From NCBI GenBank assembly GCA_029573495.1, contig JAKQEI010000198.1, forward strand, positions 1 through 64,000: 64,000 bases of DNA, written 5' to 3'. The notes below the pieces were generated by a model. That model made no database searches. It was not told the DNA's origin and worked only from the letters and a program-made list of their open reading frames with translations. The stretch is from Bacteroidota bacterium. GTDB lineage: Bacteria; Bacteroidota; Bacteroidia; Flavobacteriales_F; PHOS-HE28. Shown in pieces: positions 24,865 through 34,470 of the stretch. The number at the start of each line of letters is the position of its first letter. Position 1 is the first letter of the stretch. The translations under genes were made by a program, and so were the position numbers.

Positions 24865-25677
24865 ATGCGGACACCTCTCCTCCTGTTCACCGTCGCGATA
24901 TCCACTTCCCCGCTCCTGAGCCAGACCACCGAAGGCTTCGAGACCGGCTATACCGCTGGGGCCACCACCTTCAACGGTCCTACCGGGGAGACCTTCCTCC
25001 TGACCTCGGACCTCCGTATCACCAACTTCGACACCTATGGCGCCGGCGGCAGTGATTGGTTCATCGATACCGGCATCCTGGAAGGGAACGACAACATGCC
25101 GGCATCGCAGCTCGTGTTGCAGGACGTGCTCAAGACCTTCACGCTGGAGAGTGTGAAGATGTGGACGAGCGGGACGGATGGGAGCAGCTATGCTGTGGGA
25201 TTCGTCACCCTGACAGGGACCGGCCCTGGCGGGAACGTATCCCACATCTTCACCGTCGCCCCGACCGGCAACAGCGGTCTGGATTGGGTGGAGCTCTCCA
25301 TGACGGGCACCCTGCTGCAAGGCGCTGCATTACAGACCCTCACCATCACGTATGGCAGCACGCTCAACTACGTCTCCCTCGACGATCTGACCTATACCAT
25401 CGGATCATTGGTCGGTATCGAGGAAACGAGCGCGCTACAGCGCGTGTCACTCTTCCCATTCATCGCCACCGATCTCGTGAACGTCGACCTCGGTGCGATC
25501 AGTGGTCGAGTACAAGCCAGGATCCTGGATGAACTCGGGCGTTTGATCGACACACACCGATCGGTCGGAGGAAGCACGACAACCATCCCGGTGGTCCGGT
25601 TAGCGAAGGGTGCCTACCTGCTGGAACTGACCACCGAGGCCGGCGACCGGAAGGTGTTACGATTCACGAAGGACTGA
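24865..25677 (+). CDS. T9SS-sorted secreted protein
   Basis: 270 residues. Signal peptide MRTPLLLFTVAISTSPLLSQ is followed by a jelly-roll-like beta domain (EGFETGYTAGATTFNGPTGE at the N-terminus) and a C-terminal segment RVSLFPF...VNVDLGAISGRVQARILDELGRLIDTH...LAKGAYLLELTTEAGDRKVLRFTKD. That segment follows the type A sorting-domain pattern, although the FYPNP motif is degenerate. It lies 2 nt before the delta-60 gene and is probably cotranscribed. Confidence 0.7.
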   Translation: MRTPLLLFTVAISTSPLLSQTTEGFETGYTAGATTFNGPTGETFLLTSDLRITNFDTYGAGGSDWFIDTGILEGNDNMPASQLVLQDVLKTFTLESVKMWTSGTDGSSYAVGFVTLTGTGPGGNVSHIFTVAPTGNSGLDWVELSMTGTLLQGAALQTLTITYGSTLNYVSLDDLTYTIGSLVGIEETSALQRVSLFPFIATDLVNVDLGAISGRVQARILDELGRLIDTHRSVGGSTTTIPVVRLAKGAYLLELTTEAGDRKVLRFTKD

Positions 25678-25679
25678 CC

Positions 25680-27236
25680 ATGACGTCCACACCCATGGAA
25701 CGAGTCAGCCTCACGCTCTTCGGAGCACTGCTGTGTGTTGGATCCTTCGCCCAACCGGGATCGCTTGATACCGGCTTCGGGAACGGAGGTACGCTGACCA
25801 CGGACTTCGGGATCCCATCGGCCGAAGCGACTGCGATCGCTCAGCTTCCTGACGGAAGGTTGCTGGTCGCGGGTTATACCAATGCAGGAGCCAACTACGA
25901 TCCTGCACTCGCGATGTACCTCCCCAATGGCGATCTCGACCCTTCCTTCGGTGAAGGCGGACTGGTAAGCGTGAGCCTCGATGTAGCCGCAGCGATCCAC
26001 ACCTTGGCGGTGAGGCCGGATGGACGCATCCTGATCGCCGGCTCAGCTGCAGGATCGGAAGATGGGAACGCGATCGTGCTGCAATTCCTTCCCGATGGCA
26101 CCCTCGACCCTGATCTTGGTTCCATGGGGTATGTCACCCACTCCATTCCGGGTGGTATTGTCTCGCCGCGTGCGATGGTACTTCGTCCGGATGGCGGCCT
26201 TGTGCTCACCGGGAACCACTTCGTGGGCACGGTCTCCCACCTCATGTTCATCGCGCTGCATGCCGACGGGACGCCCGACGAGACCTTTGGCACCGATGGC
26301 CACGCGACCTTCCTGCCCACGGCCAACAACAATGTGGCCAATGCGATGGTCATACAGCCGGATGGGCGCTTGGTCGTGTGCGGATCGGCCAGTGGCTCCG
26401 GATCGTCAGGCAATGCGGCCTTGCTCATGGCCCGTATCCTCCCCGATGGCTCTCCCGATGCGTCGTTCGGTGACGCGGGCTTCGTGATCCGGGACGTGCA
26501 ATACCCGAGCTTCGCCGCGGCGAATGCCCTGGTGCTCGAACCGGACGGGCGCATCACTTCCACGGGCTCCGTTGGAGGATCATTCGCACCGGATGCCTTC
26601 CTGATGCGCTTGTTGGCGGATGGCACCCCGGATCCAAGCCTGGACAACGACGGCTTCATCAGCCAAGAGCTTGGTGCGTACGACTTCATGTTCGGCATGG
26701 TGCGCCAACCCGATGGCAGGTACGTGATCGGTGGGTGGGGAGGCTCGACCAGCAGCTTCTGCCTTGCAAGGCTGAATGCGGATGGGTCGTTGGATCCTTC
26801 GTTCACCGATGGCGACCCGAACAACGCAGGACCGGTTGTCACACCCTTCGGAACAAGCATCTCCATTGCCAATGCGCTGGTGCTGCAAGCCGACGGCAAG
26901 GTGGTGGCGTGCGGGCGTGGTGACAATACGTTCGCCCTGGCGCGGTACAATACCGGCGTGGTATCCAGCGTATCGACCCACACCGCGTTCAAGGCACTCC
27001 CCTGCTGGCCCACGCTCGTGTGCGACCAGGAACAGGTGAACGTGGACCTGCGCGACCTTCACGGGAAGTGGAACTATCGGGTGCTGGACATGCGTGCACG
27101 CGTCCTGATCAACGACTCGTGGTCCGCTGGTCGGATCAACAAGCTGGACGTAAGCAAGCTGGATGCAGGCTCCTATCTGCTCGAGTTGCACTCGACCGAT
27201 GGAGATATGCGGACCGCACGTTTCGTGAGGGAGTGA
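25680..27236 (+). CDS. Delta-60 repeat surface protein with T9SS-type C-terminus
   Basis: 518 residues. Signal peptide ends at FAQ. About seven delta-60 repeats follow, each with a L/P-D-x-x-F-G-x-x-G landmark (LDTGFGNGG, LDPSFGEGG, PDETFGTDG, PDASFGDAG) and an x-QPDGRxxVxG strand, expected to form a beta-propeller. The last 80 residues (ALPCWPTLVCDQEQVNVDL...LDAGSYLLELHSTDGDMRTARFVRE) are a degenerate type A sorting domain like the one in the gene upstream. Probably cell-surface exposed. Confidence 0.85.
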   Translation: MTSTPMERVSLTLFGALLCVGSFAQPGSLDTGFGNGGTLTTDFGIPSAEATAIAQLPDGRLLVAGYTNAGANYDPALAMYLPNGDLDPSFGEGGLVSVSLDVAAAIHTLAVRPDGRILIAGSAAGSEDGNAIVLQFLPDGTLDPDLGSMGYVTHSIPGGIVSPRAMVLRPDGGLVLTGNHFVGTVSHLMFIALHADGTPDETFGTDGHATFLPTANNNVANAMVIQPDGRLVVCGSASGSGSSGNAALLMARILPDGSPDASFGDAGFVIRDVQYPSFAAANALVLEPDGRITSTGSVGGSFAPDAFLMRLLADGTPDPSLDNDGFISQELGAYDFMFGMVRQPDGRYVIGGWGGSTSSFCLARLNADGSLDPSFTDGDPNNAGPVVTPFGTSISIANALVLQADGKVVACGRGDNTFALARYNTGVVSSVSTHTAFKALPCWPTLVCDQEQVNVDLRDLHGKWNYRVLDMRARVLINDSWSAGRINKLDVSKLDAGSYLLELHSTDGDMRTARFVRE

Positions 27237-27538
27237 CACCTGCTAATCCCTTCGCGGAGTTGTGATCACTGATGGATCGATCCTTCGTTGCGGTGATGGC
27301 GCCGTACCACGAGGAGGATCGCTGAAGCTGATCCCTATCGGATCGCAGGATGGACAAGATCGTTCGTTCTGCACCTCGCTCATCACATTCGAGGCCCATC
27401 GCGCGAAAGTGTAGCACCGGCGCACACCCGAAGGAGGAATGCACCAGGGGACCGTTCCTCGGTGTAAAAGGACCGTAACTGTCCGTCACAATTCATTTCC
27501 GTACGGATCACCTCACATTCGATGGAAACCACCCTGCC
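27237..27538. other. 302-bp intergenic, no gene recognised
   Basis: A region of mixed composition ahead of the large gliding-type gene. No -7 box stands close to the ATG at 27539, so this gene may have an ordinary leader. No hairpin with a T tract was seen. Confidence 0.5.
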
Positions 27539-30500
27539 ATGGTTCCCATCGATACCCGTTCCATTCGTCGCTCATCCAACGGTGCGTGCATCAATATCCT
27601 GCTCCTTGCGACCCTGCTTCCGATCACACATGCCTCGGATGCACAGGATGGTTCGGCGGTGAAGAAGTGGGCGAGCTATCATGGTGGTTCCGGAGCCGAC
27701 GCCGTACTTTCCGTGGCCACGGATGCTGCCGGGAACATCTATGTGGCCGGACGCACGACACAGGGCCTGCTACTCAGCAACGATACCACCGCGAATAGTG
27801 TGGTCGTTCATCAGAGCAGCTACGGTGGAGGTGCATCCGATGCCTTCCTCGCAAAGATCGCCGCGCACGGTTCCATGCTTTGGTGCACCTACCTCGGTGG
27901 TGGTGGTGATGACGAGGGCGTGGAAGTGGTGGTGGCGGCCACCGACAGCATCTACCTGATCGGGAACACGACCTCCACGGACAGCATCGCCACGGACACG
28001 CTCGCCTTCCAAGGTGTGCCCGGAGGTGCTTCGGATATCTTCCTGGCTCATTTCGGAAGCAACGGAACCCTGCGCAGTGCCAGCTATTTCGGCGCCGCGG
28101 AGAACGAGATCGCCCGATGCGCCGCCATGGACGTGCATGGTCGCCTGCTCATCGGTGGCACGACCAATGGCCCCGGCAGCCTGAGCGGCCTCACACCCAG
28201 CGCCCAGTCCTACACCCTGGGCATCGATGGGCTGCTGCTCCTCTTCACCGGCACGGATTCACTAATGGCCGCAACCTTCATCGGGGGTGAAGGAGATGAC
28301 GAGATCGTTGCCATGGCGAACGGCGACAGTACGGGCATGGTCTTCGTCGGGAACACCAACAGCACGGCGAACATCGCCATGATCAATGCCGGAACACCGG
28401 CTTTGCAAGGCGGCCTCGATGCTTTCGTGATGAAGGTGGATACCTTGCTGCTCATCGTCGCAGGAACCTATCACGGGGGGCCAGAAGACGATATGGCCCA
28501 TGACATCGCCGTGCATCAAGGCATTTCCGCCATCTGTGGGACCACGTGGTCCGAGCAATTGCACGATGACACGACCTCTTTCCAACCACTGAACGCAGGC
28601 GAGGCCGACGGCTTCTTCACCGTCCTCGATAGCACGCTCGCCATCAGCTGGGGCACCCTGTTCGGTGGTGCGGACTTCGACTCCTTCCATAGCATTGGAT
28701 CGGATGTCGATGGCCGTTGGTACGTCAGCGGGGCCGCACGATCGGACGAGTTGACCATCGAGGAGAGCGGCCCTGTTGGCCAGCCCATTGGTACTTCGGA
28801 CATGATCATCCTGCGGTTCGATTCCACACATGCGGTCGAGTGGTCGCGGTATCTCGGTGGCGATGGAGAGGAAGAGGCACTGGCCATGGCGGTCTTTGGA
28901 AGGACCCACGTCTACATCGGTGGGATCACCGATTCCGGATCGGGCTTCTCGTTGCTTGGTCATCAGATGCAACCAGGTGGAGCGTTGGATGGATGTTCGG
29001 CCCGGCTGGACCTGAAGGAATCGACACCGCCGATCGGGATCGGTGGTTGGGGTGGTGGTGGCGGTGGCGGTGGCGGTAACGGCGGGTATGGTGGTGGTGG
29101 TGGAACGACCCCCCCCCCACCGCCACCCTTCATTGATGTGTGCCTGGGAGATCCCATCACCATGGTCACCTACGGTGGCGCCTTGGGCACCGGTGCGAGC
29201 TGGCGCTGGTACTCGAACGAATGTGGTGTGCCCGAGCATTACATCACCTCCGGTGACACCATCACCCTCTGGCCTACCGCTTCGTTCCGACTCTTCGTTC
29301 GCGCGGAATACGCCAATAGTGTCTCCACCTGCCGGTTCGTGGATGTGAACGTGCACATCCCTCCCGATCCAACGGTCACCATCCCGGATACGGTGTGCGC
29401 CGGTTCGGGCTTCATGGTGGATGGACTCGGTGCCACCATGTTCTCCTGGCTTCTGGGAGACTCCCTGTACGAAGGCACCAACATCATCCTCCCGGCACCA
29501 CTGTCCTCCGGCATCCATGGCATCGGCATCACCGCCACCGAGGGCGCCTGCGTCGTTCCGCTCACGGACAGCATCACCGTGGTGCCAAACCCCGCGACCA
29601 GCTGGTCGGTACAGGACATTTCCTGCCACGGCATGAACGATGGCTCCATCGAATTGATCGACGGTCTTGAGCAAGCGCTTCAGATCAGCTGGGAGGATCC
29701 TGAACTCGAAGGAAACAGCATCAGTGGGCTAGCGGAAGGCTCCTATGCGGTCACCTTGACGGACACGCTGGGCTGTCAGCGGACCTACACCCTGGGGATC
29801 ACCATGCCCAACGCACTGGTGGACAGCATCAGCACGACCACGGCGACCTGCGGCCGACCCAACGGGACCGCACAAGCCTTTGGAAGTGCCGATCCCTCGA
29901 CCCTGACCTATCTCTGGCTGCCCGACTCATCCTTCACCAGCATGGTGAACGACCTTGCGCCCGGTCTTCATGTCCTATCGGTACAGGACAGCGCGGGCTG
30001 TTGGGAGGAGCATCCGGTCCTGATCGCCGACAGCGGGAGCGTTCAAGCGATCATCATGGCCGACACGCTTGGCACGGAGGATGGTCCTGCCCTGCTCATC
30101 TGCACGGTGATCCCTGCCGACAGCGCAGCAACGTTTAGCTGGCAACCCACCATCTGGCTCGAGGATCCGACCGCATCAAGCACCTGGTGCGAACCCCTGG
30201 ACACCACCACCTACGTCGTCACCGTGACCAGCGCGTTGGCATGCACGAGCGCGGATAGTGTGGTGGTGCTTCCGAAACCACTGCTGACGGACACCGGTGT
30301 TCGACCCTGCGGTGAAGCCTTCCTGCCAGACATCTTCTCACCGAACGGCGATGGGTTGAACGATGGACTCTGTTTGCTCGGTGGGTGTGTGACCCGCCTT
30401 GATCTTCGCATCTACGACCGTTGGGGCGGCCTGGTCTTCCACGGCTCCGAGGCGGACGCATGCTGGGATGGCACCGCGAAGGGCGCTCCACTTCCCTCCG

Positions 30501-30583
30501 GCCCATACGTGTTCACCCTATCCGCTGAACGCTCCTTCGGCGATCCGATCGAGCGGACAGGGACCATTCTCCTGCGGCGATGA
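27539..30583 (+). CDS. Large SBBP-like repeat protein with gliding motility-associated C-terminal domain
   Basis: 1014 residues. Residues 35-470 contain seven SBBP-like blades, each starting with an aromatic-x-T/Y-x-G-G motif (WASYHGGSGADA, WCTYLGGGGDDE, WSRYLGGDGEEE). A Gly-rich then Pro-rich hinge (residues 500-532) follows, encoded partly by a run of ten C. After it come Ig/SprB-like modules (QDISCHGMNDGSIEL, CGRPNGTAQAF) and a CHU_C domain (LPDIFSPNGDGLNDGL...YDRWGGLVFHG...SGPYVFTL) that targets T9SS export. It overlaps the PorP/SprF gene by ATGA. Confidence 0.88.
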   Translation: MVPIDTRSIRRSSNGACINILLLATLLPITHASDAQDGSAVKKWASYHGGSGADAVLSVATDAAGNIYVAGRTTQGLLLSNDTTANSVVVHQSSYGGGASDAFLAKIAAHGSMLWCTYLGGGGDDEGVEVVVAATDSIYLIGNTTSTDSIATDTLAFQGVPGGASDIFLAHFGSNGTLRSASYFGAAENEIARCAAMDVHGRLLIGGTTNGPGSLSGLTPSAQSYTLGIDGLLLLFTGTDSLMAATFIGGEGDDEIVAMANGDSTGMVFVGNTNSTANIAMINAGTPALQGGLDAFVMKVDTLLLIVAGTYHGGPEDDMAHDIAVHQGISAICGTTWSEQLHDDTTSFQPLNAGEADGFFTVLDSTLAISWGTLFGGADFDSFHSIGSDVDGRWYVSGAARSDELTIEESGPVGQPIGTSDMIILRFDSTHAVEWSRYLGGDGEEEALAMAVFGRTHVYIGGITDSGSGFSLLGHQMQPGGALDGCSARLDLKESTPPIGIGGWGGGGGGGGGNGGYGGGGGTTPPPPPPFIDVCLGDPITMVTYGGALGTGASWRWYSNECGVPEHYITSGDTITLWPTASFRLFVRAEYANSVSTCRFVDVNVHIPPDPTVTIPDTVCAGSGFMVDGLGATMFSWLLGDSLYEGTNIILPAPLSSGIHGIGITATEGACVVPLTDSITVVPNPATSWSVQDISCHGMNDGSIELIDGLEQALQISWEDPELEGNSISGLAEGSYAVTLTDTLGCQRTYTLGITMPNALVDSISTTTATCGRPNGTAQAFGSADPSTLTYLWLPDSSFTSMVNDLAPGLHVLSVQDSAGCWEEHPVLIADSGSVQAIIMADTLGTEDGPALLICTVIPADSAATFSWQPTIWLEDPTASSTWCEPLDTTTYVVTVTSALACTSADSVVVLPKPLLTDTGVRPCGEAFLPDIFSPNGDGLNDGLCLLGGCVTRLDLRIYDRWGGLVFHGSEADACWDGTAKGAPLPSGPYVFTLSAERSFGDPIERTGTILLRR

Positions 30584-31581
30584 GAAGCCTCGCATCCCTT
30601 TCAAGCCTCGCGCTGGCGGCTTCGTTGCTGGCACAGGACGCCGACCGGTCATTCGCTCCACGGATCCCATCCACCCTGGACCCATCGCGAACAGGTGCAT
30701 CGGCGGCGGTGAACGCGGCCCTCATCCATCAGGACCAATGGCTGCAGGTGCCCGGCGCCTGGCGCAACGAACTCCTCCATGTGGACCTCTGCCTCCGGAA
30801 TCGCAGGAAGAAGATGGACAAATGGATCGGCGCAGGCCTGGATGCAGCGGTCGATCGTTCACCAGCCTCCGGTTGGCAGCGCACACATGCGGCGATCCGC
30901 ACAGCGGTCCATCTCCGCAGTGGCCAACGCTCATACCTCGCTGCAGGGTTGGGCACCGCCTTGGTAAATGCCACGATGAACGCCCAGAATGGCGCGTGGG
31001 GGAGTCAGTACGACGGTCTTCGTTACGATGCATCATTACCATCCCAGGAAGCTTGGACCACCGACGCCAGCACCTGGTTCGAGGCCCGAGCCGGCGTCTC
31101 TTTCACCCTGAAACGTGCAGCCGAAAGTCCTCGACGCCGTGAGCCCGATATCCTGACCGCCGGTCTTGCCGCCGATCACCTGGGCCGCCTTGTGCTGCGG
31201 GAAGCGGGACAACGCATGGAACCGTTACCCATGCGCGCCACGGCCTATGTGCTGAGCGAAATGCATCACCGGCTATGGGAGAACGGCTTGTTCTCCGGTG
31301 AGCTCATCGGGCACCTGCAAGGACCTTTCCACACCGGTCGGCTCAACTTCTACGCAGGCAAACACCTGCTGAACAGCGTGCGCAATGAAGGTGGACCTCC
31401 GCTCTTCGGCTTCAAGGCGGGGCTCGGCTATAAGTACCTCGATGCGGTGCTTGTGAACGTCATCATCGACTACGGCAGGCTATCCTTCGGCATGACATAC
31501 GGATGGTCCGTGGGTGCAAAGGATCGAGCGGTCAACGGCCGGCGCACCTTCGAACTGCTGCTGCAATGGAGCACCCGCTAA
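30580..31581 (+). CDS. PorP/SprF family type IX secretion membrane protein
   Basis: 333 residues with signal peptide MRSLASLSSLALAASLLAQ. The overall pattern matches PorP/SprF: an N-terminal PRIPSTLDPSRTGAS region, a barrel of alternating strands, and FYAGKHLLNSVRNEGGPPLFGFKAGLGYKYLD near the C-terminus. Such proteins sit in the outer membrane and are usually encoded next to the CHU_C-bearing adhesin they help to anchor or export. The ATGA overlap with that gene here fits the pairing. Confidence 0.85.
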   Translation: MRSLASLSSLALAASLLAQDADRSFAPRIPSTLDPSRTGASAAVNAALIHQDQWLQVPGAWRNELLHVDLCLRNRRKKMDKWIGAGLDAAVDRSPASGWQRTHAAIRTAVHLRSGQRSYLAAGLGTALVNATMNAQNGAWGSQYDGLRYDASLPSQEAWTTDASTWFEARAGVSFTLKRAAESPRRREPDILTAGLAADHLGRLVLREAGQRMEPLPMRATAYVLSEMHHRLWENGLFSGELIGHLQGPFHTGRLNFYAGKHLLNSVRNEGGPPLFGFKAGLGYKYLDAVLVNVIIDYGRLSFGMTYGWSVGAKDRAVNGRRTFELLLQWSTR

Positions 31582-31676
31582 GGCGATCTTGATCAGAACC
31601 AGCGGATCAACGCGAGCAGCCTTGTCCAGCCCTTCCCCCACGTGGTGGAGTTTTCGAAGGTCGCTCACCACGGACC

Positions 31677-31684
31677 TACCTTGC
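31677..31684 (+). promoter_or_regulatory. -7-like box of the propeller lipoprotein gene
   Basis: TACCTTGC, 5 nt before the ATG at 31690. It favours that start over the upstream in-frame codon at 31642. Confidence 0.45.
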
Positions 31685-31689
31685 ATGAC

Positions 31690-32712
31690 ATGAAGGCCTA
31701 CAAACAGGGCTGGGTGATCGTACTGATCCTCAGCACCGCATGCGCGGCGCAGAACGAAAAGGTGAATGACGTTGGTCCCGACGACCCCATCGCTCAATAT
31801 GTCGTCACCGCCTTCACCGACAGCCGCGGAGGACTCTGGTTCGGAACGATCGGCAAGGGCGTTGCACACCCCGCCGGCGGACAGCTCACCTTTCTCAGTC
31901 CGGCGGATGGGAAAGGCGGCGATGTGGTGAGCAGCATCGCCGAGGACACGAATGGTCATTGCTGGTTCGCCGGACATGAAGGCACCGGCCTTGTCCGGTA
32001 TGATGGTTCCTCGTTCCATCAATACTGGGCGGATGAGACCAGTGTGAGCACCGATCGCGCTGGGACGGTATGGGCGGGGACCGATCGGCAGGTGCTTCGC
32101 TCCGATGGTCCTGGCTTCATCCCTTTTCCCCTGCCCATCGATCATGACACCATTCATACCTATGCCATCAAGCCGGGTCGGGCATCGCTCGCGTTGCAGG
32201 ACAGCAAGGGCGACCTGTGGTTCAGGACCGATGGTGCGGGGCTCATCAAGTACGATGGTGCGACGTTCCGCACGTACACCAAGGCGGATGGACTTTGCAG
32301 CAATTCCGTGAATGATGTCGTGGAGGATGACGATGGGCGCATCTGGGTGATCGGCATGCAGGCCTATCAACCTGCGATGACCCATGACGGCGGGCTCTGC
32401 CGGCTGGACGGTGACCACTTCATCACCTTCCCGGAAATACCCGGCCTGCATGCGAATGACCTGTACACGATCTTCAAGGACCGGAGCGGTGACCTGTGGA
32501 TCGGCGCCACGGGCGTGGGTGTGTACCGGTTCCGCGATGAGCACTTCACGCTCTTCGACCGCACCGATCGACCGGACCTGAACGCAAGCTTCGGCCTGCA
32601 AGGAATGACCCAGGCGGACAACGGGACCTTGTGGTGTGGATTCAGTGGTGGCCTCTTCCGCTTCGATGGCGATGGCTTCGTGCATGTCGGGCGCAATGGC
32701 CCATGGGAATGA
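31690..32712 (+). CDS. Two-component regulator propeller-type lipoprotein
   Basis: 340 residues. MKAYKQGWVIVLILSTACAAQ has a lipobox-like STAC. The body repeats the reg_prop pattern, for example FTDSRGGLWFGTIGKGVA, LQDSKGDLWFRTDGAGLIKYD, VEDDDGRIWVIGMQA and FKDRSGDLWIGATGVGVYRF, giving about six blades. In hybrid two-component sensors this propeller is the periplasmic input domain. Here it stands alone with no kinase in the window. Confidence 0.85.
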   Translation: MKAYKQGWVIVLILSTACAAQNEKVNDVGPDDPIAQYVVTAFTDSRGGLWFGTIGKGVAHPAGGQLTFLSPADGKGGDVVSSIAEDTNGHCWFAGHEGTGLVRYDGSSFHQYWADETSVSTDRAGTVWAGTDRQVLRSDGPGFIPFPLPIDHDTIHTYAIKPGRASLALQDSKGDLWFRTDGAGLIKYDGATFRTYTKADGLCSNSVNDVVEDDDGRIWVIGMQAYQPAMTHDGGLCRLDGDHFITFPEIPGLHANDLYTIFKDRSGDLWIGATGVGVYRFRDEHFTLFDRTDRPDLNASFGLQGMTQADNGTLWCGFSGGLFRFDGDGFVHVGRNGPWE

Positions 32713-32819
32713 GGTCTTGACCTCGTGCCGTGCGCTATGTCGCGATCCGTTCGACCTCGTGATGGAGGACCGACCGCTCTCTTGAACACGTGGATCGGCG
32801 CGGTTCCCAGAATATTTCG

Positions 32820-32827
32820 TAACTTGC
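32820..32827 (+). promoter_or_regulatory. -7-like box and leader of the RRM gene
   Basis: TAACTTGC, 93 nt before the ATG at 32921. This is one of the few genes here with a real leader, which suits an RNA-binding protein that may regulate its own message. Confidence 0.35.
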
Positions 32828-32920
32828 GCCCGGACATTGCTCAACGTGCTCTTGGGGCCTTTAGGTCCGGCCGATCAGGTCAGCGCGACTAACATCTTAT
32901 CAACCTTAATCCCTGCACGC

Positions 32921-33172
32921 ATGAACATATTCGTGGGGCGACTGACCCATGCCATCACCGACCTTCATCTGGAACTCCTGTTCGGCCATTTCGGCCAGGT
33001 GGACAAGGCACGCATCGTGACCGACCGGGTCACCGGCGAGAGCCGCGGCTTCGGATTCGTTGAGATGAAGAACGAGCGCGAGGCCGTGAAGGCCATCAAC
33101 AAGCTCGATGGCGTGAAGCTCGAGAACACGATCCTGCGGGTGAAGCCCGCCTATGACCGCACCGAGAACTAG
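32921..33172 (+). CDS. RRM domain RNA-binding protein
   Basis: 83 residues, a single RNA recognition motif with RNP2 NIFVGRL and RNP1 RGFGFVEM, linked by the usual helix and the acidic VTDRVTGES loop. This is the short single-RRM type common in Bacteroidetes and Cyanobacteria, often cold-induced. An in-frame upstream ATG at 32837 is rejected because the RRM starts exactly at 32921. Its stop codon shares a CTAG palindrome with the convergent MFS gene. Confidence 0.92.
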   Translation: MNIFVGRLTHAITDLHLELLFGHFGQVDKARIVTDRVTGESRGFGFVEMKNEREAVKAINKLDGVKLENTILRVKPAYDRTEN

Positions 33173-34419
33173 GTCGGTCCGTTCTCGTTCGCCGGCTGCT
33201 CCGCGTTCGCCGGACGCACCATCCTCTCCAGGACCAGCAGCCCACCCAAGGCCACCAACAACAAGGCGGTGAAGAACCACCAGGTGGCCGCATATCCCAC
33301 GCTGGCCACGAGCCGCAGCCCGAGCGTGTGCCCGATGATGTGTGCCACGCTCCACGAGATGGTGAACAACGCCATGTACGCTCCCGGCTTTCCGAGGTCC
33401 GACCGCTCATAGGCGAACCGGTTCATGAAGGGGAAGTTGAGCATCTCCCCGAAGGTCATCAACACCATGCCCAGCCACAGGAAGGCTACGAATGGTGAGA
33501 CCACCAGCACCACGAAGCTCAACGCGAACAGCAACACGCTCACGCCCAGGATCCGGAAGAGCGGCACCCGTCCATCCTCGCATCCCTTCACCAGCGGCAT
33601 CTCCACGAGGAAGATGAGGAGACCGTTGGCCCCGAGCAGCAGACCGATGTACTCCTCGCTCAATCCGTGCACCTCACTGTAGAACAAGGGAACCGTGCTG
33701 AAGTACTGAAGGAAGGGGATGCTGATGAGGGTGACGATGACAAGGAAGAATAGGAACGGCCGATCACTGTATGGCGAGGCTTTGAGTGCGTTGTTCGTTG
33801 CCGGCCGGTCACCGGTACCGGACCCCCTCCGTGGCAGCCAGCGCAGCAACATGGCCATGGCCAGCAAACAGGTGATCCCATCCACCCAGAACAGCCCGGC
33901 GTAGCTCCAGCTGGTGATGATCAACCCACCGATCGCCGGCCCCAGGCTGAAGCCCAGGTTGATCGCGAGCCGGATGAGCGTAACAGCACGCGTACGGTTC
34001 TCCGGTCGTGCATACTGTCGGATCGCCACGAACATCGCCGGCCTGAAGCCATCGGACAGGACCATTAGCCCGAAGACCGCGAGACCGAAAGGCACCGCAC
34101 CACGCACGTATTTCAAGGCAAGGAACGCGAGACCCGAGGTGAGCAATGAGCCGACCATCACCTCGTAGAAGCCGATCCGGTCGGTGAGCCGCCCACCCAA
34201 CCAGGACCCCACGACCGATCCCGCACCGAAGCAGCTCATGATCCAGCCCACCTGCTCCAGGGTGAGCCCCATGTCCTTGGTGAGGTAGAGGCTGAGGAAG
34301 GGGACCACCATGGTTCCCGCCCGGTTCACGAAGGTGATGAGCGTGAGCAGCCAGATCCCACGGCTGAAGCCACGGAACGAATCGAGGTAATAACGCCATG
34401 CACGGCCCACCGTCCCCAC
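33169..34419 (-). CDS. MFS transporter
   Basis: 416 residues with 12 predicted membrane helices. The loop between helices 2 and 3 holds GSWLGGRLTDRIGFYEV, the conserved MFS motif A (G-x-L-x-D-R-x-G). The pattern resembles drug/sugar exporters of the YdeO/TetA-like class; the substrate is unknown. The GTG start is supported by TAGGTTCG, 4 nt upstream. Transcribed divergently from the 95-residue gene and ending in the shared CTAG. Confidence 0.9.
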   Translation of the reverse strand: MGTVGRAWRYYLDSFRGFSRGIWLLTLITFVNRAGTMVVPFLSLYLTKDMGLTLEQVGWIMSCFGAGSVVGSWLGGRLTDRIGFYEVMVGSLLTSGLAFLALKYVRGAVPFGLAVFGLMVLSDGFRPAMFVAIRQYARPENRTRAVTLIRLAINLGFSLGPAIGGLIITSWSYAGLFWVDGITCLLAMAMLLRWLPRRGSGTGDRPATNNALKASPYSDRPFLFFLVIVTLISIPFLQYFSTVPLFYSEVHGLSEEYIGLLLGANGLLIFLVEMPLVKGCEDGRVPLFRILGVSVLLFALSFVVLVVSPFVAFLWLGMVLMTFGEMLNFPFMNRFAYERSDLGKPGAYMALFTISWSVAHIIGHTLGLRLVASVGYAATWWFFTALLLVALGGLLVLERMVRPANAEQPANENGPT

Positions 34420-34423
34420 ACCG

Positions 34424-34431
34424 CGAACCTA
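34424..34431 (-). promoter_or_regulatory. -7 box of the MFS gene
   Basis: TAGGTTCG on the minus strand, 4 nt before the GTG at 34419. The divergent gene has CATCTTTG at 34455-34462 on the other strand. Confidence 0.5.
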
Positions 34432-34470
34432 TCCACCATCCAGATACGGCCGCACATCTTTGCGGCGACC

